Source: Massilia sp. Bi118 (GTDB taxonomy: Bacteria; Pseudomonadota; Gammaproteobacteria; Burkholderiales; Burkholderiaceae_D). Taken from it: a stretch of 60,949 nucleotides of DNA. The first letter of the stretch is position 1. Every line of letters starts with the position of its first letter. The notes under the pieces are model-generated. The model was not told the origin of the DNA. It was given only the letters and a program-made list of their open reading frames with translations, and ran no database searches. The stretch is taken from NCBI RefSeq assembly GCF_918697865.1, contig NZ_CAKKMV010000023.1:1-60949 (forward strand), given 5' to 3'. The translations under genes and the position numbers were made by a program. Shown piece after piece: positions 26,570 to 34,887 of this stretch.

Positions 26570-28912
26570 ATGGGTAAACAAAAACATCTGACGGCCATCT
26601 GCCTGGCCGCCGGCCTGCTGTGCGCCGGCATTGCACGAGCCCAGCCCGCCACGGCGCCGAGCGCCAGAACCGCCGAAGTCAACGTCTTCGTCGGCACCGG
26701 CGGCGACGGCCACACCTTCCCCGGGGCCACCCGCCCCTTCGGCATGATCCAGCTGAGCCCCGACACCCAGGTCCGCCATTTCAAGCAGAGCTACCCCTGG
26801 GCCGCCGGCTACCGCTACGAGGACGATTCCATCCTCGGCTTCTCGCACACCCACTTCTCCGGCGCCGGCCACTCCGACCTCGGCGACGTGCTCCTGATGC
26901 CCACGAGCGGCGAACTGAAACTCGAGCCGGGCTACCCGGAGCGCCCCTTCAGCGGCTACCGCTCGCGCTTCTCGCACAAGGACGAACGTGCGGAACCGGG
27001 CTATTACGCCGTCAGGCTGCTCGACAACGAAGTCGACGTCGAACTGACCGCCAGCGAGCGTGTCGGCCTGCACCGCTACCGCTTCAAGCCCGGCGCGGAA
27101 GCACGCGTGGTGCTCGACCTGCGCTCCAGCATCTACGACTGGAACGGCAAGAACCTGTGGTCGCGCCTGCGGCTACGCGGCCAGGACACGATTACCGGCA
27201 TGCGCGAAACGCGCGGCTGGGCGCCCGGCCGCCAGCTCTACTTCGCGATCCGCTTCTCGCGCCCCCTGCACGGCCACCAGCTGATGAACCGCGAGGAAGG
27301 CGTCGAATACCGCGGCTTCGCTTCGCCCGGCAAGAACCCGGCCGAGAAGGTCCTGGTCGAGGGCAAGGCGCTGGAGGCCGCGCTCGACTTCGGCCAGATC
27401 GGCGAAGCCCCGCTGATGGTCAAGGTGGCGGTGTCCGCCGTCAGCGAGGATGGCGCCCTGGCCAACCTGGACGAGATGCCGGGCTGGGACTTCGACGCCG
27501 AACGCAAACGCGCGCACGAGGCCTGGGAACAGGCGCTGGGCGCGGTCGACATCGATGCTCCTGCGCCGATGAAGCGCATGGTCTACACCAGCCTGTATCA
27601 CAGCCTGCTGGCGCCCAGCCTGTTCATGGACCGCGACGGCAAATACCGCGGCCCGGACAACCAGGTGCACCAGGCCGACGGCTTCCGCTTCCACTCGACC
27701 TTCTCGCTGTGGGACACCTACCGCGCCCTGCATCCGCTGCTGACCCTGATCCAGCCGGAGCAGCGCAACGCCGACTTCGTGCGCTCGCTGATCGCCTCGC
27801 AGCAGGCCAGCCCCTACGGAATCCTGCCGGTGTGGCAGTTTGCCGGGCTGGAGACCTGGTGCATGATCGGCTACCACGCGGTGCCGGTGATCGCCGACGC
27901 CTACATGAAGGGCATCCGCGGCTTCGACCCCGAGCAGGCCTTGAAGGCGATGACGGCCAGCGCAGAGTACGGCCCCTACGGCGGCCTGCAGCACTACATG
28001 AAGTACGGCTACGTGCCGATCGACCTCGAGCCGGAAGCGGCGTCCAAGACCGTGGAGTATGCCTTCGACGACTGGACCATTGCGCGCATGGCCGAGAAGA
28101 TGGGCAAAAAGGATATCGCCGATCGCTTCTACAAGCGCGCGCAGAACTGGCGCAACGTGTTCGATCCGAAGACCGGCTTCGTCCGCGCGCGCAAGTCGAC
28201 CGGCGAATTCCGCACGCCTTTCAACCCCGTGCAGTCGAACTTCGGCAGCGACTATACCGAGGGCAGCGCCTGGCAGTATTCCTGGTATATGCCGCACGAT
28301 AATGCGGGGCTGGTGAAATTTTTGGGCGGCGATGCCGGCCTGGTGAACAAGATCGACCAGGTCTTCGATGCGAAGATCGACGCCAACGTCTATGCCCACA
28401 TGGAGGACATCTCGGGCCTGATCGGCCACTACGCCCACGGCAACGAACCTTCGCACCATGTGGCCTACCTGTACAACTACGCCGGCGCGCCCTGGAAGAC
28501 CCAGGGCCGCCTGGCGCAGATCGTCGCCAGCCAGTACAAGGATGCGCCGGACGGCCTGGCCGGCAACGACGACCTGGGCCAGACCTCGGCCTGGCTGGCC
28601 TTCACCGCGATGGGCTTCTATCCGGTGGCGCCGGGGACCAACGAGTACGTGATCGGCCGCCCCTTCGTCGAGCGCGCCACGCTGAATCTCCCGAACGGCA
28701 AGCGCTTCACGGTGCGCGCCCTGAATCTGTCGGACGCCAACGGCTACGTCGGTAGCGTCACCCTGAACGGCAAGCCGTTCGAACGCAGCTACCTGCGCCA
28801 CGAAGACATCCTGGCTGGCGGTGAACTCGTGTTCACCATGCAGGCCGCACCGAACCACAACTGGGGCAAGGCGAAGAGTGCCCGTCCCTACACGCAAACG
28901 GCCTACCAATGA
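26570..28912 (+). CDS. GH92 family alpha-mannosidase, first copy
   Basis: A 780-residue exported exo-alpha-mannosidase of family GH92. Signal peptide is residues 1-24 (ending AGIARA). The N-terminal beta-domain begins with NVFVGTGGDGHTFPGATRPFG, where the Ca-dependent active site starts. The (alpha/alpha)6 barrel carries HGNEPSHH (Glu at residue 626, the expected general acid) and NDDLGQTSAW (Asp 667 and 668, base region). GH92 enzymes release mannose from alpha-1,2-, 1,3-, 1,4- or 1,6-linked mannans. An AAGGAGAC ribosome site precedes the ATG. It is the first gene of an operon with a second GH92 and a LacI regulator. Confidence 0.93.
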   Translation: MGKQKHLTAICLAAGLLCAGIARAQPATAPSARTAEVNVFVGTGGDGHTFPGATRPFGMIQLSPDTQVRHFKQSYPWAAGYRYEDDSILGFSHTHFSGAGHSDLGDVLLMPTSGELKLEPGYPERPFSGYRSRFSHKDERAEPGYYAVRLLDNEVDVELTASERVGLHRYRFKPGAEARVVLDLRSSIYDWNGKNLWSRLRLRGQDTITGMRETRGWAPGRQLYFAIRFSRPLHGHQLMNREEGVEYRGFASPGKNPAEKVLVEGKALEAALDFGQIGEAPLMVKVAVSAVSEDGALANLDEMPGWDFDAERKRAHEAWEQALGAVDIDAPAPMKRMVYTSLYHSLLAPSLFMDRDGKYRGPDNQVHQADGFRFHSTFSLWDTYRALHPLLTLIQPEQRNADFVRSLIASQQASPYGILPVWQFAGLETWCMIGYHAVPVIADAYMKGIRGFDPEQALKAMTASAEYGPYGGLQHYMKYGYVPIDLEPEAASKTVEYAFDDWTIARMAEKMGKKDIADRFYKRAQNWRNVFDPKTGFVRARKSTGEFRTPFNPVQSNFGSDYTEGSAWQYSWYMPHDNAGLVKFLGGDAGLVNKIDQVFDAKIDANVYAHMEDISGLIGHYAHGNEPSHHVAYLYNYAGAPWKTQGRLAQIVASQYKDAPDGLAGNDDLGQTSAWLAFTAMGFYPVAPGTNEYVIGRPFVERATLNLPNGKRFTVRALNLSDANGYVGSVTLNGKPFERSYLRHEDILAGGELVFTMQAAPNHNWGKAKSARPYTQTAYQ

Positions 28913-31203
28913 AACGACTCGTCTTCACCGCCGCCTTCGGCCTCGCCGCCCTTGCCGCCCAGGCCGCGCCGCTCGACCACGCGCCGCTGGATTACGTCAA
29001 TCCGCTGATGGGCACGGCCAGCAAGCCGGAGCTCTCGAACGGGAATACCTATCCCTCGGTCGGCATCCCCTGGGGCATGAATTACTGGACCCCGCAGACC
29101 GGCAAGATGGGCAACGGCTGGGCCTATACCTATGACGCCGACCGCATCCGCGGCTTCAAGCAGACCCACCAGCCCTCGCCCTGGATGAACGACTACGGCC
29201 AGTTCGCCATCATGCCGCTGACGGGCAAGAAGCGCTTCACCCAGGACGATCGCGCCAGCTGGTTCTCGCACAAGGCGGAGCTGGCCAAGCCGGATTACTA
29301 CCGCGTCTACCTGGCCGACAGCGACGTCACCACCGAACTTACGCCGACCGAGCGCGCGGCCCAGTTCCGCTTCACCTTCCCGAAGACGGACCAGGCCTGG
29401 GTCGTGATCGACGCCCTCGACAAGGGTTCCTTCGTCAAACTGATCCCGGCCGAGCGCAAGATCGTCGGCTATTCGACCCGCCACGCGGGCAAGCCGATGC
29501 CGGGCTTCCGCAACTGGTTCGTGATCCAGTTCGACAAGCCTTTCACGTCCGCCGAAGTCTGGGACGGCGACAAGCTGATCGCGGGCGCCCAGGAGGCGGA
29601 GGTGCAGCACGCCGGCGCCATCGTCGGCTTCGCGACCCGCGACGGCGAGAAGGTCGCCGCCCGCGTCGCCTCTTCCTTCATCAGCCTGGAGCAGGCCGAG
29701 CGCAACCTGGCCCGCGAGATCGGCGGCGACGATTTCGAAGCCACCCGCGCCAGGGCCGCCAAACGCTGGAACGAAGTGCTGGGCCGCGCGGAGGTCAAGG
29801 GCGGCAGCATCGACCAGCAGCGCACCTTCTATTCGAGCCTGTACCGCATGGTGCAATTCCCGAACAAGATCTACGAACTGGACGCCGACGGCAAGCCTGT
29901 CCACTGGAGCCCCTACAACGGCAAGGTCCTGCCGGGACGGATGTTCGCCGGCACCGGCTTCTGGGACACCTTCCGCGCCCTGTATCCCTTCCTGAACCTG
30001 ATGTATCCGTCGGTGAACAAGGAAATGCAGGAAGGCCTGGCCAACGACTTCAAGGAAGGCGGCTGGCTGCCCGAATGGTCCAGCCCCGGCTACGCCAACG
30101 TCATGGTCGGCAATAATTCGGCCTCGGTGGTGGCGGAAGCCTGGCTGAAGGGCCTGCGCGGCTACGACATCGAGACCCTGTGGCAGGCCCTGGTCCACGG
30201 CGCCAACAATGCCGGGCCGATGGAGGCCGTCGGCCGCGCCGGCGTCGAAGACTACAATCGCCTCGGCTACGTGCCCTACGATTCCGGCATCAAGGAGAAC
30301 GCCGCCCGCACCCTGGAATACGCCTATGACGACTTCGCCATCTACCAGCTCGGCAAGGCGCTCGGCAAGCCGCAGTCGGAGATAGCCATCTACGCCGAGC
30401 GCGCCCGCAACTACCGCAAGCTGTTCGACCCGGAGACGGGCCTCATGCGCGGGAAGAACCGCGACGGCAGCTTCCAGGCGCCTTTCAATCCGTTCAAGTG
30501 GGGCGACGCCTTCACCGAGGGGAACAGCTGGCATTACACCTGGTCGGTGTTCCACGACGTGGCCGGCCTGGTCCAGCTGATGGGCGGCCGCAAGGCCTTC
30601 GTCGGCAAGCTGGACGCGGTATGGAGCTTGCCCCCGGTGTTCGACGACAGCTACTATGGGCAGGTGATCCACGAAATCCGCGAAATGCAGATTGCCGGCA
30701 TGGGCCAGTACGCCCACGGCAACCAGCCGATCCAGCACATGATCTACCTGTACGACTACGCCGGCGCGCCCTGGAAGACCCAGTACTGGGCACGCGAGGT
30801 GATGAACCGGCTGTACCGCGCCACCCCGGACGGCTATTGCGGCGACGAGGACAATGGCCAGACCTCGGCCTGGTACGTGTTCTCCAGCCTGGGCTTCTAC
30901 CCGGTCACGCCGAGCCGCCCGCAATACGCGCTGGGTGCGCCGCTGTTCCCGGAAGCCGTCCTGCACCTCGAAAACGGCCGCCAGGTCACGATCAAGGCGC
31001 CCGGCAACAGCGATGCGCGGCGCTACGTGGATGCCCTGCGCATCGACGGCAAGAAGGTAGAACGCAACTGGGTCAGCCATGCGGAACTGATGCGCGGCGC
31101 GAAGCTGGACTTCAGCATGTCGGACAAGCCCAACCAGACCCGCGGCACGAAGGAAGAAGACGCGCCCTACTCCTTCTCGACCGCCGCGGAGGAGAAGCAA
31201 TGA
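28909..31203 (+). CDS. GH92 family glycosidase, second copy with a Gln at the acid position
   Basis: A 764-residue exported GH92 protein with a signal peptide (MKRLVFTAAFGLAALAAQA). It starts inside the previous stop (ATGA overlap). Barrel landmarks are WDTFRALYPFLNLMYP, YAHGNQPIQH and DEDNGQTSAWYVF. Where the first copy has Glu (GNEP), this one has Gln at residue 606 (GNQP). In GH92 enzymes that cut mannose-1-phosphodiesters the acid Glu is, as I recall, also a Gln, so this copy may act on phosphomannan rather than on simple mannosides. That specificity is an inference. Confidence 0.9.
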   Translation: MKRLVFTAAFGLAALAAQAAPLDHAPLDYVNPLMGTASKPELSNGNTYPSVGIPWGMNYWTPQTGKMGNGWAYTYDADRIRGFKQTHQPSPWMNDYGQFAIMPLTGKKRFTQDDRASWFSHKAELAKPDYYRVYLADSDVTTELTPTERAAQFRFTFPKTDQAWVVIDALDKGSFVKLIPAERKIVGYSTRHAGKPMPGFRNWFVIQFDKPFTSAEVWDGDKLIAGAQEAEVQHAGAIVGFATRDGEKVAARVASSFISLEQAERNLAREIGGDDFEATRARAAKRWNEVLGRAEVKGGSIDQQRTFYSSLYRMVQFPNKIYELDADGKPVHWSPYNGKVLPGRMFAGTGFWDTFRALYPFLNLMYPSVNKEMQEGLANDFKEGGWLPEWSSPGYANVMVGNNSASVVAEAWLKGLRGYDIETLWQALVHGANNAGPMEAVGRAGVEDYNRLGYVPYDSGIKENAARTLEYAYDDFAIYQLGKALGKPQSEIAIYAERARNYRKLFDPETGLMRGKNRDGSFQAPFNPFKWGDAFTEGNSWHYTWSVFHDVAGLVQLMGGRKAFVGKLDAVWSLPPVFDDSYYGQVIHEIREMQIAGMGQYAHGNQPIQHMIYLYDYAGAPWKTQYWAREVMNRLYRATPDGYCGDEDNGQTSAWYVFSSLGFYPVTPSRPQYALGAPLFPEAVLHLENGRQVTIKAPGNSDARRYVDALRIDGKKVERNWVSHAELMRGAKLDFSMSDKPNQTRGTKEEDAPYSFSTAAEEKQ

Positions 31204-31204
31204 A

Positions 31205-32179
31205 ATGACGGTCACGATCCGCGACCTCGCGCGCGCCGCCAACTGCTCGATCGGCACAGTGTCGCGCGCGCTGAAGAACCAGCCCGGGCTGGGCGAGCCG
31301 ACCCGCGCGCGCATCCTCTCCACCGCGCGCGAGCTGGGCTATGACTTCGGCCGCCTGCGCCTGGGCGCGATCCGCCGCATCGCCTTCCTGCTGCACCAGC
31401 AGCACAAGACCCTGTCGTCCAGCCCCTTCTATTCGCCGGTGCTGCAAGGCGCGGAACAGGCCTGCCGGCGCGCCGGGGTGGCGCTGTCCTTCTACGTCGT
31501 GAACCCGGCCGAACCGGTGGCCGAACTGCTGCGCGCCCAGCAGCCGGACGCCATCCTGTGCGCCGGCTATTTCGAACCGGAGCTGGTGGCCGTGCTGCGC
31601 GACAGCGGCAAGCCGCTGGTGCTGGTCGACATGCACCTGCCCGGCTTCAGCTCGATCAATCCGGACCACCACCTGGGCGGCTATTTGGCCACGCGTCATC
31701 TGATCCGCACCGGCCGGCGGCGCATCGCCATGATCTCCGGCTCGCTGGCCCACTTCAGCATCCACCAGCGCGCGCGCGGCTACCGCAAAGCCCTGTTCGA
31801 TGCGCGCATGCTGGCCGACCCGGAGCTCGAAGTCCACGTTCCCACCAGCGGCGACCCGGCGGAAGGCGTGCGCGAGGCGACCCGGCGCCTGCTGGCCCTG
31901 AAGCCGCGCCCGGACGCGCTCTTCTGCTACAACGACAGCACCGCGCTGACGGCCATGCAGACCTGCCTGGACGCCGGCCTGAAGGTGCCGTCCGATATCG
32001 CCATCGTCGGCTTCGACGACATCAGCGCCGCCGCCCAGGCCATCCCGCCGCTGTCCAGCATCGCCATCGACAAGGAAGCGCTGGGCGCCGCGGGGGTCGA
32101 ACTCCTGCTCGAAAAGCAGACCGCCGAATCGACCCTGCCGGTGCAGCTGATCGTGCGCGAGAGCAGCTACGACGACTGA
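31205..32179 (+). CDS. LacI-family regulator of the GH92 operon
   Basis: A 324-residue LacI-type regulator. The helix-turn-helix is TIRDLARAANCSIGTVSRAL (residues 4-23), and the sugar-binding domain begins near residue 60. It starts one base after the second GH92 stop, so it is co-transcribed, and probably binds the TGTTTAGTAAACA palindrome at 26471. A mannose-derived inducer is likely. The hinge lacks the usual NxxAR motif (it reads GYDFGRLRLG), a small oddity. The 3' end overlaps the convergent sigma-factor gene by 13 bases. Confidence 0.9.
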   Translation: MTVTIRDLARAANCSIGTVSRALKNQPGLGEPTRARILSTARELGYDFGRLRLGAIRRIAFLLHQQHKTLSSSPFYSPVLQGAEQACRRAGVALSFYVVNPAEPVAELLRAQQPDAILCAGYFEPELVAVLRDSGKPLVLVDMHLPGFSSINPDHHLGGYLATRHLIRTGRRRIAMISGSLAHFSIHQRARGYRKALFDARMLADPELEVHVPTSGDPAEGVREATRRLLALKPRPDALFCYNDSTALTAMQTCLDAGLKVPSDIAIVGFDDISAAAQAIPPLSSIAIDKEALGAAGVELLLEKQTAESTLPVQLIVRESSYDD

Positions 32180-33054
32180 GCGCTGCGCAGGCCGGCCAGC
32201 GCCCCCAGCTTGTCGGGATTGCGCACCACGTAGATGGCGGCGATGCGGCCCTCGCGCACGTCCAGCGAGGTAACCGAGTCCGGTCGCCCGTTGCGCCAGG
32301 TCAGCAGGCCGGGTCCGCCGTTCACCCGGATCAGCTCGTGGCGGCCCTCGCCCTGCCATTTGCGTTCGATGCCCGCCACCAGGCGCGCCACCCGGTCCGC
32401 ACCCAGCACCGCCCGCACCGTGGTCTTCGCCTTGCCGCCGCCATCGCCCATGTAGGTGGCGTCCGCCGTCAAGAGTTCCTGCACGCGCGCCGGCACGCCC
32501 GAGCGCGACGCCTCGATGAACCTGGCCAGCAGCGCCAGGTGCTGTTCGCGGCCGACCTCGAAGCGCGGGCGCCCGGCGCGCACCCGCTCGCGCGCCCGCT
32601 GCAGGATCTTGCGGCAGGCCGCCTCGGTCTTGCCGACCATCGCCGCCACTTCGCCGTACTCGAACTCGAACACCTGGTGCAGCAGGAAGACGGCGCGCTC
32701 CTCGGGACCGAGCCGCTCCAGCATCAGGAGGAAAGCCGTGGAGATGTCGCCGGCCGCTTCGAGCGCCGCTTCGGGCGTAGGCGCCGCATCATCGATCAGG
32801 GGCTCCGGCAGCCAGGGGCCGACGTAGCGCTCGCGCTCGGCCATGGCGCCGCGCAGGCGGTCGATGCTCAGGCGCGTCACCACGGTCACCAGCCAGGCCT
32901 CGGGGATGCGGGCTCCGTCGCCGCCGCCATGCTGCCAGCGCAGCCAGGCTTCCTGCACGATGTCCTCGGCGTCGGCGCGCACGCCCAGCATGCGGTAGGC
33001 GATGCCGAACAGGCGCGGGCGCAGGGCTTGGAAAATGTCGGTTTGTGTGTCCAT
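32167..33054 (-). CDS. ECF41-group RNA polymerase sigma factor
   Basis: A 295-residue ECF sigma factor with regions sigma-2 (residues about 10-75) and sigma-4 (115-170), fused to a SnoaL/NTF2-like C-terminal domain. The ECF41 markers are visible: WLPEPL in the linker, DGGGK in the C-terminal domain and NPDKL near the end. ECF41 factors have no separate anti-sigma factor; the C-terminal domain controls them. Typical targets are their own gene and a carboxymuconolactone-decarboxylase-type gene, which is divergent here. The ATG is about three bases from the predicted transcription start, so the mRNA would be leaderless. Confidence 0.93.
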   Translation of the reverse strand: MDTQTDIFQALRPRLFGIAYRMLGVRADAEDIVQEAWLRWQHGGGDGARIPEAWLVTVVTRLSIDRLRGAMAERERYVGPWLPEPLIDDAAPTPEAALEAAGDISTAFLLMLERLGPEERAVFLLHQVFEFEYGEVAAMVGKTEAACRKILQRARERVRAGRPRFEVGREQHLALLARFIEASRSGVPARVQELLTADATYMGDGGGKAKTTVRAVLGADRVARLVAGIERKWQGEGRHELIRVNGGPGLLTWRNGRPDSVTSLDVREGRIAAIYVVRNPDKLGALAGLRSAQSS

Positions 33055-33062
33055 GAAGATTA

Positions 33063-33089
33063 GACGAGCCCGGGCCGCGTTTCGTGACA
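33063..33089 (-). promoter_or_regulatory. ECF41 promoter of the sigma-factor gene
   Basis: On the minus strand TGTCACG (33089-33083), a 16-base spacer, then CGTC (33066-33063). This matches the published ECF41 consensus TGTCACA-N16-CGTC except for the last base of the -35. The -10 ends nine bases before the sigma-factor ATG, so the gene is probably autoregulated. Confidence 0.7.
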
Positions 33090-33100
33090 GCGGCGGGGAT

Positions 33101-33127
33101 TGTCACAAAACGGCGTCCCCGTTCGAC
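33101..33127 (+). promoter_or_regulatory. ECF41 promoter of the carboxymuconolactone-decarboxylase-like gene
   Basis: TGTCACA (33101-33107), a 16-base spacer, then CGAC (33124-33127). The -35 is a perfect ECF41 match and the -10 differs by one base. It points at the gene starting at 33165, and lies back to back with the promoter of the sigma gene, 11 bases away. Confidence 0.65.
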
Positions 33128-33164
33128 TAAGCATGGTAAGCCAACCAAACTGAAGGAGCACACC

Positions 33165-33602
33165 ATGCAACGCCTCGATTTTGCCAAAGCCTCGCCCGCC
33201 GCCTACAAAGCCCTGCTGGGCGTCGAAAACTACCTGCGCGAATCCGGACTCGAACACAGCCTGCTCGAACTGGTCAAGCTTCGCGCCTCCCAGATCAACG
33301 GCTGCGGCTACTGCGTCGACATGCACGCCAAGGATGCGCGCGCGGCCGGCGAGTCCGAGCGCCGCCTTTACGCGGTGGCCGTGTGGCGCGAGACGCCCTT
33401 CTTCAGCCCGCGCGAGCGCGCTGCGCTGGCCTGGACCGAAGCGTTGACGCGCCTGTCCCGGCAGCCGGCGCTGGAGGCGGATTTTGCGGCCTTGAAGGAG
33501 CATTTCAGCGAGCGCGAGATGGTCGACCTGGGCCTGGCCATCTCGGCCATCAACAGCTGGAACCGGCTGGCCGTGGGTTTCGGCCTGCAGCCGGCAGTGT
33601 AA
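33165..33602 (+). CDS. Carboxymuconolactone decarboxylase/AhpD-like protein
   Basis: A 145-residue single-domain protein of the CMD/AhpD family. The redox motif is CGYCVDMH (about residues 47-54), the CxxC-xxxH pattern of AhpD-type alkylhydroperoxidases, so it probably reduces peroxides or another oxidant with its two cysteines. A GAAGGAG ribosome site lies seven bases before the ATG. It is the divergent partner of the ECF41 sigma factor and carries a matching promoter, so it is very likely a target of that regulon. Confidence 0.93.
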   Translation: MQRLDFAKASPAAYKALLGVENYLRESGLEHSLLELVKLRASQINGCGYCVDMHAKDARAAGESERRLYAVAVWRETPFFSPRERAALAWTEALTRLSRQPALEADFAALKEHFSEREMVDLGLAISAINSWNRLAVGFGLQPAV

Positions 33603-33619
33603 GAAATGGCGCGCGCGGC

Positions 33620-33946
33620 TCAGCTGCCGGCGATCGGGCTGCCGAAGATGCCGACGGCCAGCTCCGCCCAGGTCAGCAGGAGGGTCAGCAGCAGGCCGCC
33701 GCCGATGGCGCGGCGCTGGGTCGCGGTGCGCAGCTTGCGGGTGAGCAGGACGTAGAGGCTGCCGATGCCGGCCAGCAAGACGCCGGCGACGAGGAAATCG
33801 AACACGTCCCAGTTCACCTCGCGGGTGAAGCGCATGGCCACCAGCGGGATCATCAGGATCGCGCCCGTGCCCAGCAAGACCCGGCCCAGGCTTTTGGCAA
33901 GTGCGCCCTGGTTCTGGGCATCGTCGTGATTGTTCATTGCGCGCAT
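33620..33946 (-). CDS. Small integral membrane protein, three predicted helices
   Basis: A 108-residue protein with predicted membrane helices at about residues 22-40 (VLLGTGAILMIPLVAM), 48-68 and 80-100. The N-terminal 20 residues are soluble. No family is recognised. Start chosen at 33946, preceded by AAGGAGACC; a second ATG three codons on is possible. A -10-like TACTAT (33995-34000) with a TGATGT-N9-ACATCA inverted repeat (33975-33995) lies upstream, so it may have its own promoter. Confidence 0.6.
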   Translation of the reverse strand: MRAMNNHDDAQNQGALAKSLGRVLLGTGAILMIPLVAMRFTREVNWDVFDFLVAGVLLAGIGSLYVLLTRKLRTATQRRAIGGGLLLTLLLTWAELAVGIFGSPIAGS

Positions 33947-34038
33947 GGCGTGGTCTCCTTCTTTCCTGGACGGATGATGTGTTGTCTTGACATCATAGTA
34001 CGGTTCGGAAGAAAAGTCGCGTCGGCGCGGATGGGCGC

Positions 34039-34197
34039 TCAGAGCGGCGCGGTGTGGACCAGGTTCAGGCCGGTCCTGGCCAGGGCCATTGCCACCGGCA
34101 GCGCGCACAGCACCAGCACGACGCCGATGCGGACACGGCGCGCGCGCTGCTTCTGCTGCGACAAACGTGAGAGGCGGACGCCTTTATCGTGATTCAT
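34039..34197 (-). CDS. Tiny one-helix membrane protein
   Basis: A 52-residue frame: MNHDKGVRLSRLSQQKQRAR, then a single predicted helix (IGVVLVLCALPVAMALA, residues 24-40) and a short tail. A basic N-terminus before the helix predicts a cytoplasmic N-terminus. AAGGG lies six bases before the ATG, and a TATTAT -10-like box (34232-34237) is 35 bases upstream. It has no recognisable domain. Support is modest, because it is short and rests on the ribosome site, promoter and helix only. Confidence 0.45.
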   Translation of the reverse strand: MNHDKGVRLSRLSQQKQRARRVRIGVVLVLCALPVAMALARTGLNLVHTAPL

Positions 34198-34354
34198 GAC
34201 AGCCCTTTCATGTGCATTGAATTACGAAATCATAATACGCCTGCGCTTAAACCCACGACACGAATGGTTCAGCATATCCAGATCCATTGTTTTGGCGCAT
34301 GCTTCGGTGTCGCCCGCTCGCAACAGCCCTTGCCTGCCGGCTGCGTCCGGGCGA

Positions 34355-34714
34355 TCAGGCCAGGCCGCGCGCGACGGCGCGCACCTGCTTCGTCTGGGGG
34401 CGCAGAGCCTGTTCGATATGCGCGAGCGCCAGCTGAGGGCGCGCGGCGCCGCACATGAAGATGTCGACGGCGGCAAAGCCGGCTTCCGGCCAGGTGTGGA
34501 TCGAAATATGCGATTCAGCCAGCAGCAGCACGCCGGTCACGCCCTGCTCCGGGCCGAAGGCGTGAAAATGGCCGTGCAGGATGCGCGCGCCGGCCGCCTC
34601 CGCGGCGCCGCGCAGCAGGGCCTCGATGGCCAGAACGTCGTGCAGCGGCCCCGCCGGGATGCCGTGCAGGTCGGCCAGCAGATGGGTCCCAGCGGCCTGG
34701 AAGGCGCCGTTCAT
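34355..34714 (-). CDS. speD: S-adenosylmethionine decarboxylase (SpeD, prokaryotic class)
   Basis: A 119-residue proenzyme of the short bacterial SpeD type. The self-cleavage site is AESHISIHTWPE; Ser68 becomes the pyruvoyl cofactor. It decarboxylates S-adenosylmethionine to the aminopropyl donor for polyamine synthesis. It starts inside the stop of the tiny Gly/Ser-rich gene (ATGA overlap), so it is made as part of the DUF350-SPFH-DUF4178 operon, not as a stand-alone housekeeping gene. The usual partner, spermidine synthase, is replaced here by the membrane-bound homologue at 37888. Confidence 0.93.
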   Translation of the reverse strand: MNGAFQAAGTHLLADLHGIPAGPLHDVLAIEALLRGAAEAAGARILHGHFHAFGPEQGVTGVLLLAESHISIHTWPEAGFAAVDIFMCGAARPQLALAHIEQALRPQTKQVRAVARGLA

Positions 34715-34887
34715 TTGTGGCCGCCTCCACCGGAATAGCCGCCGCCGTAACTGCCGGTGCCGTGCGAGCCCGAACTCCAGCTGCTGCCGCTGCGGCCCGA
34801 GCCGCTGGCGGTATTGATCATGCTCACCCAGCAGGCGAAGGTGGTGACGATGGTCACGAACAGTGCATAGAAGAAGTACTTATTCAT
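34711..34887 (-). CDS. Tiny membrane protein with Gly/Ser-rich tail
   Basis: A 58-residue protein. One membrane helix (YFFYALFVTIVTTFACW, residues 4-20) is followed by a low-complexity Gly/Ser/Tyr-rich tail ending GGYSGGGGHK. Its start overlaps the DUF4178 gene by eight bases and its stop overlaps the speD start (ATGA), so it is locked into the operon on both sides, good evidence that it is translated. No homologous family is recognised. It could be a membrane anchor or assembly partner of the SPFH or DUF4178 proteins; that is inference. Confidence 0.7.
   Translation of the reverse strand: MNKYFFYALFVTIVTTFACWVSMINTASGSGRSGSSWSSGSHGTGSYGGGYSGGGGHK

Noticed and set aside
28903..31323. An 806-codon minus-strand open frame across the second GH92 gene
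   Set aside because: It is antisense to a clear GH92 enzyme with signal peptide and catalytic motifs; the antisense product has no recognisable motif.
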